Positions 52,582 through 62,430 are shown, counted from the stretch's first letter. The stretch: 64,000 bases of DNA from Marinomonas sp. UCMA 3892 (GCF_012726345.1 NZ_PTXN01000001.1:522654-586653), one strand, 5' to 3'. Numbers and translations: made by a program. The notes: generated by a model not told the origin, from the sequence alone.

Positions 52582-54687
52582 TCACTTAAGAGTTTGTGTT
52601 AAAAGCTTTTTGAAGGTTTGGTGCATGGCTTTCTTTCCAGATAATTGCGCTTTTAGACGGCTATGTTCGGTATTACGGCCTAAAGCGGCTTCGATTAATA
52701 GTTGGTGGGTTGGATCCTTGGGGGTTAACTGGCCTGTTAAAGCAAGAGACAGTGTCGCTTTGAGGAAAACAGGGCGAATACTGTCAAACTGACGATGATG
52801 CTCTACAAATAGCTCTATATCCTGCAAGTCCTGCGATGACAATTTAGCCAGCACGGGAAGTTCGTTTTGTTGATAATATTTTTGACCTAGAATGAGCATA
52901 ACCAAATCGGTTGATAAGTCGGTATATTGCAGCAGCAAGTTAATTAGAAACTGTTCAATAAATCGTGCTTGCCATTTGTAGGCTAGCTTAGTGGCGTGCT
53001 CCGTCGTTGGCTTCACCATCATCAAAGAGTAGCTGCCACTTGCTTGGTCTTTGGCAGTTCCCAATCGAACAGGTACGTAACCATTCTTTAACCAAAAAGA
53101 CACCACATCGGGAGTCGCTGCAAAACTGCTGCATAGAAAATCGCAACGATCATTGGCTGCGGTTTCGATATGCGTAAGTAGTTGACTCGCCAAGCCTTTA
53201 TTTTGTTGGCTTTGTTCCGTTGCAATTCGGCCGATGCGCCAGTAACAGTACTGTCCGGCGTTTTCAACGCCTTCATGAGCAAGTAGAGATTGTGGTACTA
53301 AATGTCCTCTTGGTCGACGTTTCCCTTGCATGACTTCTTGGCAGAGTGAGCTTGGCAGGTTGCCTTCTTCGGTAATAATCGCAACGCTTTGGGCATTTCC
53401 TTCTGATAGATAAAGATATGTCGACACGGAAGGGTCGTCTAGCACCCAGCGCAAGTTGTCAGGCGAAGTTTGATAGTGAGCGCTTACCAATAATTGAAAA
53501 GTATCGGCGAGCAAGTTAGTGTTTTCTAGCCAATCAGCGCCAGTAAGATGACTAAAGTTTGTCGGCTTAGTCATACTTTTATTAGTACTATTAGGTGCGT
53601 CAAAGTTAGGCTCTGGATTCGCTAAAAAGAAGCAATCATTGATCCAGTTTTCCAGTGGGTCATTTCCCCCCCATCGAATTGGCAGGCTCAAAGTTAGTTG
53701 CTGCAGCGCCAATGTTTTAGAAGTTTTTTGTGATTCTAAATAGTGGCAAAAGCGAATGCCAAAGCCTTTACCAGCGCCTTCATAGCCATAGTCTGTGGTA
53801 CTAAAAAGACAATGCTCAGCTTTCTGATTTAATTCTATAAGCATGGGCAAAGGAATCATGGACGCTTCATCAACAAAGAGAAAATCCCAGTGAGTCGAGT
53901 TACTTATCAGAGCATCAGGAGCGAAAAAAGGCAGAGTAGCTTTGTCTTGATCAAGCACCTGCTCAAAGCGAGATTTAAGACTCACAATAGCGTCCTGATT
54001 AGGCGCGGTGATCGCTACACGTTTTCCTTCTTTGACTAGCTTTGCCAAACTGTCGCCCAATAAGGTGGATTTGCCTCGGCCACGTGGTGCAATTAGTACA
54101 TAGGATTTGGCTAGTTCTGCAAATAAACACGACTGAGCTTCAGCTTGTTCTTGGGTTAGCTGCGCGTTAGGTTCTATTGGTTTTAAAGCCGGTAACGGGT
54201 TTACGCTGTGTTTTTTATTCTTGCCAGAGAGTAATAATTTAAAAGGTGATGTCGCGTCTTGTAATTTATCGAGCAGGTAATGTTTAAAGTGCGATGTCAC
54301 TTGTTCTGGCTCATAAGGCCAAGGTAAATATCTCGACAAGTCTTGATCTGCCATTGATAACCACTCGACATCAGGCAGTGCAATGGCAAAGAGGCCATTG
54401 CCTCGAACCGTACCAGACAAAATAGCCAATGCACTGGCAGATACGCCATGAGTCAAATCCACCAAGATAGCGTCATGATTGCTGCCTAGTTCTTGTCGGA
54501 CTTGTTTAAAAGAACAGGTTTTAAATTGTTTCGTTTTTAACGACGGAACGAGTAACTCGTCATACTGGCTCACATCATGAGCGGCAATTAGTGGAGTAGA
54601 GAAATTTTCACACAGACGAAGAAAGTCTGACAAAACCTCGCGAGGCGAGCCCTTTAATATAAAACAGTGGCGGTGGTTGTCAGACAT
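52582..54687 (-). CDS. tmcA: tRNA(Met) cytidine acetyltransferase TmcA
   Basis: 701 aa, making N4-acetylcytidine at the wobble position of elongator tRNA-Met. It has an N-terminal DUF1726 region (about 1-150), a RecD-like helicase module with P-loop APRGRGKST (200-208) and FLFVDEASMIP near 270, a GNAT acetyltransferase domain (about 400-550, with RIGRIATEQSQQNKGLASQLL binding acetyl-CoA) and a C-terminal tRNA-binding region. Length and order match E. coli TmcA. Confidence 0.95.
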   Translation of the reverse strand: MSDNHRHCFILKGSPREVLSDFLRLCENFSTPLIAAHDVSQYDELLVPSLKTKQFKTCSFKQVRQELGSNHDAILVDLTHGVSASALAILSGTVRGNGLFAIALPDVEWLSMADQDLSRYLPWPYEPEQVTSHFKHYLLDKLQDATSPFKLLLSGKNKKHSVNPLPALKPIEPNAQLTQEQAEAQSCLFAELAKSYVLIAPRGRGKSTLLGDSLAKLVKEGKRVAITAPNQDAIVSLKSRFEQVLDQDKATLPFFAPDALISNSTHWDFLFVDEASMIPLPMLIELNQKAEHCLFSTTDYGYEGAGKGFGIRFCHYLESQKTSKTLALQQLTLSLPIRWGGNDPLENWINDCFFLANPEPNFDAPNSTNKSMTKPTNFSHLTGADWLENTNLLADTFQLLVSAHYQTSPDNLRWVLDDPSVSTYLYLSEGNAQSVAIITEEGNLPSSLCQEVMQGKRRPRGHLVPQSLLAHEGVENAGQYCYWRIGRIATEQSQQNKGLASQLLTHIETAANDRCDFLCSSFAATPDVVSFWLKNGYVPVRLGTAKDQASGSYSLMMVKPTTEHATKLAYKWQARFIEQFLINLLLQYTDLSTDLVMLILGQKYYQQNELPVLAKLSSQDLQDIELFVEHHRQFDSIRPVFLKATLSLALTGQLTPKDPTHQLLIEAALGRNTEHSRLKAQLSGKKAMHQTFKKLLTQTLK

Positions 54688-54811
54688 AAAAATTAAATTT
54701 CCTAGTGATCACATTATTAGAGACCTTCGCCTCGTTTTGGCTTTGCTCGTGACATCATGCAAAGGCCTCTATCATACTGTGACCACAAGGAAGCGCCAGC
54801 GCTTGTTAAGT

Positions 54812-56311
54812 TTACGCGATAACAAATAAGTCCATGAAGCGATTTACCGCTGTGCTTTCAAGGGCGGCTTGATCCTTACAGAGTGAAAAAATAGCTTGGC
54901 TCTGACGGTTCGGAAAACGCGTTGCCAAGTTGTTTTTAAACTTCTGCTCTAACAACGGAATGCCTTCTTCACGACGACGACGGTGTCCAACTGGATATTC
55001 CACCACTACTTCTTCAGTACTGCTGCCATCTTTAAAGAATACCTGAATCGCATTTGCAATAGAGCGTTTATCCGCTTCTAAATATTCAGCAGTGAAGCGT
55101 TTGTCTTCGACGATTTCCATCTTGTTACGCAGCTCATCGATGATTGGGTTAGCTGCATGAAAGTCATCTTCATAATGTTCGGCGACCAAGTTACCAAACG
55201 CCAATGGCACAGCGGTCATGTATTGCAAGCAATGGTCACGGTCGGCGGCATTCGCCAATGGGCCGGATTTGGAAATGATGCGAATGGCCGATTCATGAGT
55301 ACGAATAACGATCTTGTCGATCTCTGCCAAACGATCTTTCACCAAAGGATGTAAAGTAACAGCCGCTTCGGCCGCAGTTTGAGCATGAAACTCTGCTGGG
55401 AAAGAGATCTTGAACAAGACGTTTTCCATCACGTACGTGCCATAACATTGTGGAAAGTCTTGCGAGAAAGAAAACTGACGCTTGTCTTCCGGTTTAATAG
55501 CTTGGTCTTTGTTGGTTTTCGAGAAGGACACATCATAAAAGCCCCATTGATCTGCCGTTAGCACACCAGGAATGCCCATTTCGCCTCGCATCGACATGTC
55601 CGCTAAGCGAACTGCACGAGAGGTCGCATCGCCGGCGGCCCAAGACTTGCGTGAGCCTGCGTTTGGCGCATGACGATAAGTACGCAGAGCAGAGCCATCG
55701 ACCCAAGCTTGTGAAATTGCCGCCATAATTTGTTCTCTGTCGCCGCCCATCATCTTGGTTACCACAGCAACTGAGGCAACACGCACTAATAAAACGTGAC
55801 ACAAACCCACACGGTTGAAAGAGTTTTCTAGGGCAATAACGCCTTGAATTTCATGGGCCATTACCATGGCTTCTAACACTTCACGCATGGTCATCGGGCT
55901 TTCACCCTTCGATAGTCGAACTTGTGAAAGATGATCCGCTACCGCCAAAATGCCACCTAGGTTATCGGAAGGATGTCCCCATTCTGCCGCCAACCACGTG
56001 TCGTTGTAATCCAACCAGCGAATAATACAACCAATGTCCCATGCCGCTTTTACAGGGTCGAGAGACAAAGACGTGCCCGGTACACGAGCACCATTTGGAA
56101 CAACAGTACCTTGTACTATTGGGCCAAGGTGCTTGGTACATTCTGGGAAGCGTAGGGCGAGTAAGCCACAGCCCAAGGTGTCCATTAAACAGTTACGAGC
56201 AGTGTCTAGGGCCTCTTGGCTTTCTACTTTAAAGTTCAGTACATAATCCGCGATGTCTTGAATGACTTGGTCGTAATCCGGGCGGTTGTTTAAATCTACG
56301 TTGTTGCTCAT
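54812..56311 (-). CDS. prpD: 2-methylcitrate dehydratase PrpD
   Basis: 499 aa, of the MmgE/PrpD family, dehydrating 2-methylcitrate in the methylcitrate cycle of propionate breakdown. Family blocks include [48 protein letters not shown] and [16 protein letters not shown]. Because PrpD is present, the AcnD/PrpF pair is not needed, and neither is seen here. It is last in the GntR-prpB-prpC-prpD set, 40 bases after prpC. Confidence 0.95.
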   Translation of the reverse strand: MSNNVDLNNRPDYDQVIQDIADYVLNFKVESQEALDTARNCLMDTLGCGLLALRFPECTKHLGPIVQGTVVPNGARVPGTSLSLDPVKAAWDIGCIIRWLDYNDTWLAAEWGHPSDNLGGILAVADHLSQVRLSKGESPMTMREVLEAMVMAHEIQGVIALENSFNRVGLCHVLLVRVASVAVVTKMMGGDREQIMAAISQAWVDGSALRTYRHAPNAGSRKSWAAGDATSRAVRLADMSMRGEMGIPGVLTADQWGFYDVSFSKTNKDQAIKPEDKRQFSFSQDFPQCYGTYVMENVLFKISFPAEFHAQTAAEAAVTLHPLVKDRLAEIDKIVIRTHESAIRIISKSGPLANAADRDHCLQYMTAVPLAFGNLVAEHYEDDFHAANPIIDELRNKMEIVEDKRFTAEYLEADKRSIANAIQVFFKDGSSTEEVVVEYPVGHRRRREEGIPLLEQKFKNNLATRFPNRQSQAIFSLCKDQAALESTAVNRFMDLFVIA

Positions 56312-56351
56312 TTCTTTTCCTTAATCGTTAAATTTTAATGCTGATGTTGGG

Positions 56352-57491
56352 TTAATGACGGTCGTCAATATCAACCCATTCAGAATGATCTGGTCCAATA
56401 TAATCGGCGCTTGGTCGAATAATGCGATTGTTCGACCGTTGTTCCATGACGTGAGCAGCCCAGCCAGTGACACGAGAGCAAACGAAAATTGGCGTAAATA
56501 ATTTGGTTGGAATCCCCATAAAACGATAAGCGCTGGCGTGGAAAAAATCCGCGTTGCAGAAGAGTTTTTTCTCGCGCCACATCACGGCTTCGCAACGTTC
56601 TGAGACCGTATATAAATGATCGTCGCCAACGTCTTCGCTGAGTTTTTTTGCCCATTTTTTGATGATGTCATTGCGTGGATCGCGTTCACTGTAAATAGCG
56701 TGACCAAAGCCCATGACTTTTTCTTTATTGGCAAGTTTTTGCATCAACGCCGCTTCGGCTTCGTCAGGGGTTTTCCATGGTTCTATCATGTCCATCGCAG
56801 CTTCATTTGCGCCACCATGAAGTGGGCCACGTAAGCTGCCGATACCGCCAGTAACGCATGAATACATGTCTGACAAGGTGGAAGCACAAACACGAGCGGT
56901 AAAGGTTGAAGCGTTGAATTCGTGCTCAGCATACAAGATCAAAGACGCGTTCATCACTTGTGTATGAAGAGCGCTTGGTTCTTTGTCATGCAGCATGGTG
57001 AGAAAATGACCAGCCAAAGAAGGTACGTTGGCATTATGAGTATTAACACGTACGCCATCGTGGGTGAAACGATACCAATAAACGACCATCGCAGGCAGCG
57101 TTGCGACCAATCGATCAGCGGTATGTAAGGCTAGCGATGGTTGCTTTTCAAAAGCGAGTTCTGGTTCAAGATTGCCTAAAAAAGAACAACCGGTGCGCAT
57201 CACATCCATTGGATGAGCGCTTTCTGGGATAAGTTCCAAGACGGCTTTTAGCTCTTCAGGCAAGCTGCGTAAACTCATCAGTCTTTGTTCGTAGTCGTGT
57301 AACTGAGTACGGTTAGGTAACTTTCCGTACAGCAGGAGATAAGCGACTTCTTCAAAGCTCGCTTTGTCCGCTAAGACATCAATGTCGTAGCCGCGATAGG
57401 TTAATCCGGAGGCCGCTTTGCCAACGGTACAGAGTGCTGTTTCGCCTGCACTTTGGCCGCGTAGGCCTGCGCCAGAAAGTACTTTAGCCAT
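56352..57491 (-). CDS. prpC: 2-methylcitrate synthase PrpC
   Basis: 379 aa, condensing propionyl-CoA with oxaloacetate. Citrate-synthase family blocks are GLRGQSAGETALCTVG at the N-terminus, SLRGPLHGGANEAAMDM with a catalytic His, and GFGHAIYSERDPR. The size and lack of an N-terminal extension match PrpC rather than GltA. It is 93 bases downstream of prpB. Confidence 0.95.
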   Translation of the reverse strand: MAKVLSGAGLRGQSAGETALCTVGKAASGLTYRGYDIDVLADKASFEEVAYLLLYGKLPNRTQLHDYEQRLMSLRSLPEELKAVLELIPESAHPMDVMRTGCSFLGNLEPELAFEKQPSLALHTADRLVATLPAMVVYWYRFTHDGVRVNTHNANVPSLAGHFLTMLHDKEPSALHTQVMNASLILYAEHEFNASTFTARVCASTLSDMYSCVTGGIGSLRGPLHGGANEAAMDMIEPWKTPDEAEAALMQKLANKEKVMGFGHAIYSERDPRNDIIKKWAKKLSEDVGDDHLYTVSERCEAVMWREKKLFCNADFFHASAYRFMGIPTKLFTPIFVCSRVTGWAAHVMEQRSNNRIIRPSADYIGPDHSEWVDIDDRH

Positions 57492-57584
57492 TTTCTTACC
57501 TCATATTTTTATTTGTCTTGAGATTCGTTGAAAATATTTAAACGCTTTACCTGTTGTTATCTTAAGTTCTTATTTCTTATGCTC

Positions 57585-58463
57585 TTATTTCTTAGAGAAG
57601 AGCGCGTCTAATTTGTCTTCATATTCATGGTAGTTGAGAAATTCATAAAGCTCATTACGAGTTTGCATACTGTCGACTACGTTGCGCTGGTGGCCGTCGT
57701 TCAATAAATGCTGATATACGTTTAGTGCGGCTTTGTTCATTGCGCGAAACGCACTCAGTGGATAGAGCACCAAATCCACGCCAGCGCTGGCCAATTCTTC
57801 TTTACTGAATAAAGGTGTAGCGCCAAATTCGGTGATGTTTGCTAAAACCGGCACCTTCACGGCAGCAACAAATTCTTTGTATTGATCCAAAGTGATCATG
57901 GCTTCTGGGAAGATCATATCCGCGCCAGCTTCGACACAAGCAATGGCTCGCTCGATGGCCGATTCCATGCCTTCCACAGCCAGAGCATCGGTGCGGGCCA
58001 TGATGACAAAGTTGTCATCGACACGAGCGTCGACGCAGGCTTTCACGCGATCGACCATTTCGTCTTGACTGACAATGGCTTTATTCGGGCGATGTCCGCA
58101 GCGTTTTTGTTGTACTTGGTCTTCAATATGCACTGCCGCCGCGCCAGCTTTTTCCATTTGCTGAATGGTTCGAGTGATATTAAATGCGCCACCAAAGCCG
58201 GTATCGATATCGACTAGTAATGGCAAATTCGAAGCGGAAGTAATACGCCGCACGTCTTCTAATACATCGTGTAAATCTGTCATGCCAAGGTCTGGCAAAC
58301 CATAGGAGGCATTAGCAACACCGCCGCCAGATAAGTAAATGGCATGATGACCTGTTTGCTCTGCCATCATGGCGCAATAAGCGTTCACGGCGCCAACAAC
58401 CTGTAATGGGGATTGGGTTGCGACGGCTTGTCTAAAACGGGCGCCTGCTGAAAGTATTGTCAT
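57585..58463 (-). CDS. prpB: 2-methylisocitrate lyase PrpB
   Basis: 292 aa, cleaving 2-methylisocitrate into pyruvate and succinate. PEP mutase/isocitrate lyase fold with metal residues D85 and D87 in [11 protein letters not shown] and the catalytic loop KRCGH at 120-124. [17 protein letters not shown] is typical of PrpB. It lies 28 bases after the GntR gene. Confidence 0.96.
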   Translation of the reverse strand: MTILSAGARFRQAVATQSPLQVVGAVNAYCAMMAEQTGHHAIYLSGGGVANASYGLPDLGMTDLHDVLEDVRRITSASNLPLLVDIDTGFGGAFNITRTIQQMEKAGAAAVHIEDQVQQKRCGHRPNKAIVSQDEMVDRVKACVDARVDDNFVIMARTDALAVEGMESAIERAIACVEAGADMIFPEAMITLDQYKEFVAAVKVPVLANITEFGATPLFSKEELASAGVDLVLYPLSAFRAMNKAALNVYQHLLNDGHQRNVVDSMQTRNELYEFLNYHEYEDKLDALFSKK

Positions 58464-58491
58464 TATTTTCCTCTCTTTAGAACGATTTTAA

Positions 58492-59181
58492 TTAAGTACG
58501 GGAAGCGACAGAGGAATGCTCCATCGCTTGCTTTAATAGCTGGCTGGCGCGGCTGATATGGCGGCGCATGAGTAGTTCTGCTAGATCACCTTCGTGATTT
58601 GCAATCGCATCGAGAATGGCTTTGTGTTCACGTAATGCTTGGCGTGGATCGCTGCGTTGATCCGCCGTGTGACGTCGATACATGCGAATTACCGCGTACA
58701 ATTCTTCTGTTAATAAACGAATAAGCTTGGCGTTGCCGCTGGCGTGAATGATACGTAAGTGAAAATCGTCATTCCCGCCTTGTTGTACGTAGTGTTCATC
58801 TTGGTTGGCATCTAGGTGCGCTTGATGTTTATCGAGTAGTGAATACAAACTGTTTATTTCGTCCGCTGGCATAGTGGAGGCAGCTAATCGAGCTGCCATG
58901 CCTTCTAAGGCCTCACGCATAGTGAAGGTGTCGAGCATATCTTGTGTGTTTAGTTGGATAACACGAGCGCCAACATTAGCGGTGCGCGTAACCAGACCAA
59001 GCCCTTCTAATTTAACGATAGCTTCCCTTAATGGCCCACGAGAGACGCCATATTGCTTGGCAAGTTCTGGCTCTGAAATCTTGCTGCCTTGGGGAATATG
59101 ACCCTGCACAATAGCGTTGGTGAGCTGCTGGGCGATGTCTTCAGACAGTGTCGCGGATTTGATCGAAATAAGGTTGTTCAT
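58492..59181 (-). CDS. GntR-family (FCD) regulator of the prp operon
   Basis: About 229 aa from the preferred start. An N-terminal winged helix (SEPELAKQYGVSRGPLREAIVKLEGLGLV) is followed by an all-helical FCD ligand domain with metal ligands suggested by D..R, H and H (NDDFHLRIIHASGN, REHKAIL). The frame extends to a TTG at 59247 with no ribosome site, and one operator copy (59200-59211) would then be coding, so the ATG at 59181 is preferred. It is the first gene of the prp set and presumably responds to a methylcitrate-cycle intermediate. Confidence 0.92.
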   Translation of the reverse strand: MNNLISIKSATLSEDIAQQLTNAIVQGHIPQGSKISEPELAKQYGVSRGPLREAIVKLEGLGLVTRTANVGARVIQLNTQDMLDTFTMREALEGMAARLAASTMPADEINSLYSLLDKHQAHLDANQDEHYVQQGGNDDFHLRIIHASGNAKLIRLLTEELYAVIRMYRRHTADQRSDPRQALREHKAILDAIANHEGDLAELLMRRHISRASQLLKQAMEHSSVASRT

Positions 59182-59199
59182 AAATGGACAAAAAGCTTT

Positions 59200-59211
59200 A
59201 TTGTTGACAAT
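59200..59211. promoter_or_regulatory. GntR-type operator, copy 1
   Basis: ATTGTTGACAAT, one base off a perfect palindrome, 19 bases before the GntR start codon. It fits the TnGTnnACnA pattern of FadR-subfamily regulators. Confidence 0.65.
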
Positions 59212-59252
59212 GTGACTAGTTATAGTCGTATTTTTTCGATTTATCAAGTTAG

Positions 59253-59264
59253 ATTGTCGACAAT
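59253..59264. promoter_or_regulatory. GntR-type operator, copy 2
   Basis: ATTGTCGACAAT, a perfect 12-base palindrome, 53 bases upstream of copy 1 (start to start). Confidence 0.75.
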
Positions 59265-59437
59265 TTATTGGTTCCTATCTTATCCTTTAGTCGTACGTGT
59301 GAGCGTGATAGAGGAGAGATAAGCTACTAACATTGTGTTTATTAAGTGATTTTTGGGCTTTATTGATTAGAAACGCTTGGTTGAATATCAAAAGCTGATA
59401 AAGTCGGGAGAATCATTTGAATATTGTTATGATCAAA

Positions 59438-59449
59438 TGTGTCGACAAT
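59438..59449. promoter_or_regulatory. GntR-type operator, copy 3
   Basis: TGTGTCGACAAT shares the TGTCGACA core with copy 2. It lies 61 bases before the start of the small divergent gene, which may therefore be in the same regulon. Confidence 0.55.
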
Positions 59450-59509
59450 CGCTTTGCTAGGCTTGTTCGCTTGGCGGTTTGTTTGATTACCCAACAAGTA
59501 GGGGAAACT

Positions 59510-59770
59510 ATGAAAAAAATTAAAAATGAAGCGGCCCTAAGTAAAAAAGCCATTCAAGTTGGCGAGAACTATGCCCTTAAACGAGGTTATGCAGGTTTTT
59601 CTTCAACCATGTCTGCTAATAAAAAAACCGAGGCAATTTATCGTTTATTAGTGCTTGATAAGTTGGTAGTGGGTTTGCCTGCGGACAAAGAAGACTTGCC
59701 AAGTATGAAGCACAAACTGGCGTTGTGGATTCAGAAGCTATTACCTAAAGATGATCCACTGCTTAAATAA
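59510..59770 (+). CDS. Small conserved protein (DUF5062-like)
   Basis: 86 aa, basic and helical, with EAALSKKAIQVGENYALKRGY and a C-terminal MKHKLALWIQKLLPKDDPLLK. The pattern resembles the DUF5062 family of marine gammaproteobacteria, from memory and without a search. A longer frame begins at 59417, but AGGGGA just before the ATG at 59510 decides the start. Function is unknown. Confidence 0.7.
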   Translation: MKKIKNEAALSKKAIQVGENYALKRGYAGFSSTMSANKKTEAIYRLLVLDKLVVGLPADKEDLPSMKHKLALWIQKLLPKDDPLLK

Positions 59771-59789
59771 GCAGTGGCTGGATTAATAA

Positions 59790-60266
59790 TTAAAAGTCCA
59801 GCGGAAGAGTGGTGATATTTTTTACTTCACGCATGGTGAAGTGACTTTGCGCTTCTTGTATGTGTGGCAGTTGCAATAACTGGCTACGCAAGAAGTGCTC
59901 ATAGCTTTCAATGCTGTTGGAAACCACTCTTAAGCTGTAATCCATTGCACCAGAAATCGTCCAACACTCGACCACTTCGGGATAGTCGACAATCGCTTGC
60001 TCGAACTCATCCAGCATTTTTCGGCCATGGGAAGAGAGTTTGATATTGACCAAGACGACGATGCCCAATCCCAATTTGTTTCTGTCTAAAATTGCTTGCG
60101 TCGAACGAATATAACCATCTTGTTCTAGGCGATTAATACGTCGCCAGCAGGGCGATTGTGACAAGCCGATCTTATCCGCTACTTGAGTTGCACTCAGGCT
60201 GCCATCGTGTTGCAGCAAATTAAGAATCTTACGATCGGTTGAGTCTAACTGTTCCATGTGATCCAT
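59790..60266 (-). CDS. Lrp/AsnC-family regulator
   Basis: 158 aa. An N-terminal helix-turn-helix (TDRKILNLLQHDGSLSATQVADKIGLSQSPCWRRINRLEQDGYI) is followed by a RAM ligand domain (about 70-150). It is typical of Lrp-like feast/famine regulators. It is divergent from the DUF1826 gene, but the site found between them looks like a Zur box, so its target is not obvious. Confidence 0.93.
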   Translation of the reverse strand: MDHMEQLDSTDRKILNLLQHDGSLSATQVADKIGLSQSPCWRRINRLEQDGYIRSTQAILDRNKLGLGIVVLVNIKLSSHGRKMLDEFEQAIVDYPEVVECWTISGAMDYSLRVVSNSIESYEHFLRSQLLQLPHIQEAQSHFTMREVKNITTLPLDF

Positions 60267-60329
60267 CTCTTAAAAGTCGAGATTAACATAATGGATTCGC
60301 CTACTTCATTTCAATACTTTATTTATAAA

Positions 60330-60346
60330 ATGTTATAACGTAACAT
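60330..60346. promoter_or_regulatory. Probable Zur box
   Basis: ATGTTATAACGTAACAT has perfect ATGTTA/TAACAT arms and agrees with the gammaproteobacterial Zur consensus (GTTATANTATAAC core). It lies 49 bases upstream of the DUF1826 gene. Confidence 0.65.
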
Positions 60347-60395
60347 ATTTGTTTTTGATGTTATTAGTCTGTCTGCATTTTTAGAGGAAGTTATC

Positions 60396-61130
60396 TTGAA
60401 GGTGAATCTTAGTTTACAAAAAATGTCGCAATCGGTTGATTTAACGAATATTGATCTCAACTTCGTTGATACAGAACGAATGGATCAAATTAGTTTAGAT
60501 AAAAATCCGCGATTAATGGGGGTGGTGAGATCCTCTCATCAAGACGTTTTTGCTGATATTTATCAAAACAACATTAGTATGGCGATTTGGCAAAGGCCGC
60601 TTGGTCTGTTGTCGCAATATGCAGAATCTTTATTAGTATCTGCGCCGAATTTTGTTTTCAAATCTCAAGGAAATTCAGCCCAACTTAACACCACGTTAAC
60701 TAAGCTTCTGCCTGAGGCTCAAAATAAAGCCTTGTTTGTGGAAGACGTGACGTTATTGGTCGACATGTTTGCGTGTTTATTTGACCTTAAAGAAGTCGGT
60801 TTGCGCCTAAATGTGCTCTCCAACGCTATGTGCCCGCGTTTTCATGTGGATAAAATTCCCTGTCGATTGGTATCAACTTATGTCGGAAGCGGTAGTGAGT
60901 GGCTACATGAGGCTCATGTGATAAGAGATCGCTTGGGGTTAGGTGGTCATGTGGCGGATCACGATAGTGGCCTGCACGAAAAAGGGCGTATTAATGAATT
61001 AAAGGCGGGTGATGTGGCGTTAATGAAAGGTGACGAATGGCCAACGTCATTAGGCCGAGGAGTGGTTCATCGTTCGCCTTCGGCAAGCCTTGAAAATAAG
61101 CGATTGTTTTTAAGCTTGGACATGATTTAA
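60396..61130 (+). CDS. DUF1826 protein, candidate zinc-limitation gene
   Basis: 244 aa. The conserved core is CPRFHVDKIPCRLVSTYVGSGSEWL, with H150 and D152 and a late VVHRSP with H225: an HxD...H arrangement like a 2-oxoglutarate/iron oxygenase facial triad. DUF1826 genes are reported near COG0523 metallochaperones and zinc-regulated loci, which agrees with the Zur-like box upstream. The start is TTG with AGAGGAAG five bases before. The reaction is unknown. Confidence 0.85.
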   Translation: MKVNLSLQKMSQSVDLTNIDLNFVDTERMDQISLDKNPRLMGVVRSSHQDVFADIYQNNISMAIWQRPLGLLSQYAESLLVSAPNFVFKSQGNSAQLNTTLTKLLPEAQNKALFVEDVTLLVDMFACLFDLKEVGLRLNVLSNAMCPRFHVDKIPCRLVSTYVGSGSEWLHEAHVIRDRLGLGGHVADHDSGLHEKGRINELKAGDVALMKGDEWPTSLGRGVVHRSPSASLENKRLFLSLDMI

Positions 61131-61169
61131 CAAATCACCTACTTCTTCCTTGAGTGGTGTTTGAAAAAA

Positions 61170-61892
61170 TCACCATTCAATCGGTTGGTTATTCCAATCA
61201 AGATAAGCCGCTTTGTTATCCATGGTGACACTTCCCATGATGTATAAAAGTTGAGTCGCTACAAAGTCTGCAGTGAAGAGTTTGTCTTTCGGCACCGATC
61301 GTTGGAAAGGTTTAGAAAGTGGTGTGTCTGTAGTGCCTGGGTGAAAAGCGATGAACTTAACGTTTTTTGCTCTTCTGGCGTATTCCACGGAACTGGTTTG
61401 AATCAGCATATTCAATGCCGCTTTTGAGGCTCGATAGCTGTACCAGCCGCCGGTTTTATTATCCGAAATGCTGCCAATTCGAGCACTAAATAACGCCACT
61501 TGAGTAGCTTGTTCACCTTGTAAAATGGGTAATAGCTGGCTCAACCACAGCATGGGAATAATAGTGTTGGTGTGAAATATAGCTTCTAGCTGAGAGGCTC
61601 TGATTTCTTCTAACTTTCTTTCTGGCATCATGCTGTTGTGTAATATGCCATTGCAAATCAATACTTTGCTTATCTTTCCAGAATAGGCGGAAAGGCTTTT
61701 ACAGATCTGCTGAATACTGTCTTCACTATAATCAGACTCTAGCCATTGTGTTTTTGTGGCGGTTTCAGAGTTTGGTAAGGATCGACTGACGGCAAATACG
61801 CCAAGGCAGTCTTTATCCGCTTCGAACTGTTGTATCGCTGCTTGTGCAATCGCACTACTCGCACCAATCACCAAGGCATAAAAGGATGACAT
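61170..61892 (-). CDS. SDR-family protein with altered cofactor loop (CsgA/C-factor-like)
   Basis: 240 aa. It has an SDR fold with catalytic Ser region LFSARIGSI and YSYRASKAALN (Tyr/Lys intact), but the N-terminal dinucleotide loop reads IGASSAIAQ, so two of the three usual glycines are alanines. It resembles the C-factor-like SDRs found beside photolyase, DUF393 and DUF3429 genes. It heads leftward behind the DUF393 gene with a 38-base gap. Confidence 0.8.
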   Translation of the reverse strand: MSSFYALVIGASSAIAQAAIQQFEADKDCLGVFAVSRSLPNSETATKTQWLESDYSEDSIQQICKSLSAYSGKISKVLICNGILHNSMMPERKLEEIRASQLEAIFHTNTIIPMLWLSQLLPILQGEQATQVALFSARIGSISDNKTGGWYSYRASKAALNMLIQTSSVEYARRAKNVKFIAFHPGTTDTPLSKPFQRSVPKDKLFTADFVATQLLYIMGSVTMDNKAAYLDWNNQPIEW

Positions 61893-61930
61893 ACTAAGAC
61901 TCCGAGAATAGGCAAAATAAACTAGATGGT

Positions 61931-62323
61931 TTACAGGTCGCAGCGGTCTTTTAAACAGGATTCACAGCGCGGTTTTCCTGTGACAAACGATGATATTTGG
62001 TGGCGGTAGCGCGCAAAGAATTTGTAACCCATGTCCGCAAAAAAACGAATTACCGGCCAGCGGAGCAACTGCATCCATTTGTGTTTTCCGACCAGTTTCC
62101 AAGCAAGGCAGGTTACGTCTAATCCTTTGATGATTTTTCCATTGGCGAGTTGGCCGTGCAGTAATCTATCAGCTTCGACCTTATCAATATAAGGGAATCT
62201 CTCACTAAAACTATCGGCGTGAATGTCTTCTAATTGTAGTTTTTTTTGCGTATCTAATGACTGCAATGTTTGCATTTCAGCGGCGCAAAGAGGGCAATGG
62301 CCATCGTAGAAGATTGTTAGCAT
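61931..62323 (-). CDS. DCC-family thiol-disulfide oxidoreductase-like protein (DUF393)
   Basis: 130 aa. The family motif YDGHCPLCAAEM (6-17) has the CxxC that names the group, followed by LQLEDIHAD and a basic C-terminus with CESCLKDRC. Function is unestablished; it is often found with SDR and DUF3429 genes, as here. A complex repeat region lies directly upstream. Confidence 0.9.
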   Translation of the reverse strand: MLTIFYDGHCPLCAAEMQTLQSLDTQKKLQLEDIHADSFSERFPYIDKVEADRLLHGQLANGKIIKGLDVTCLAWKLVGKHKWMQLLRWPVIRFFADMGYKFFARYRHQISSFVTGKPRCESCLKDRCDL

Positions 62324-62376
62324 GTATCATTACTCTTTTAGTGTGACTGTCTAGTGTGATTGTCTAGTAATGATAC
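62324..62376. promoter_or_regulatory. Inverted repeat enclosing a 13-base tandem repeat, upstream of DUF393
   Basis: GTATCATTACT (62324-62334) and AGTAATGATAC (62366-62376) are perfect 11-base inverted arms. Between them are two tandem copies of TGTGAYTGTCTAG (62342-62354 and 62355-62367). The structure sits right at the DUF393 start codon, so it is probably regulatory. Confidence 0.6.
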
Positions 62377-62430
62377 GTAGCGAAGAGAGAGTTAGATCAG
62401 TTTGTTATTGCAGGTTTCGCGATGGCAGGC

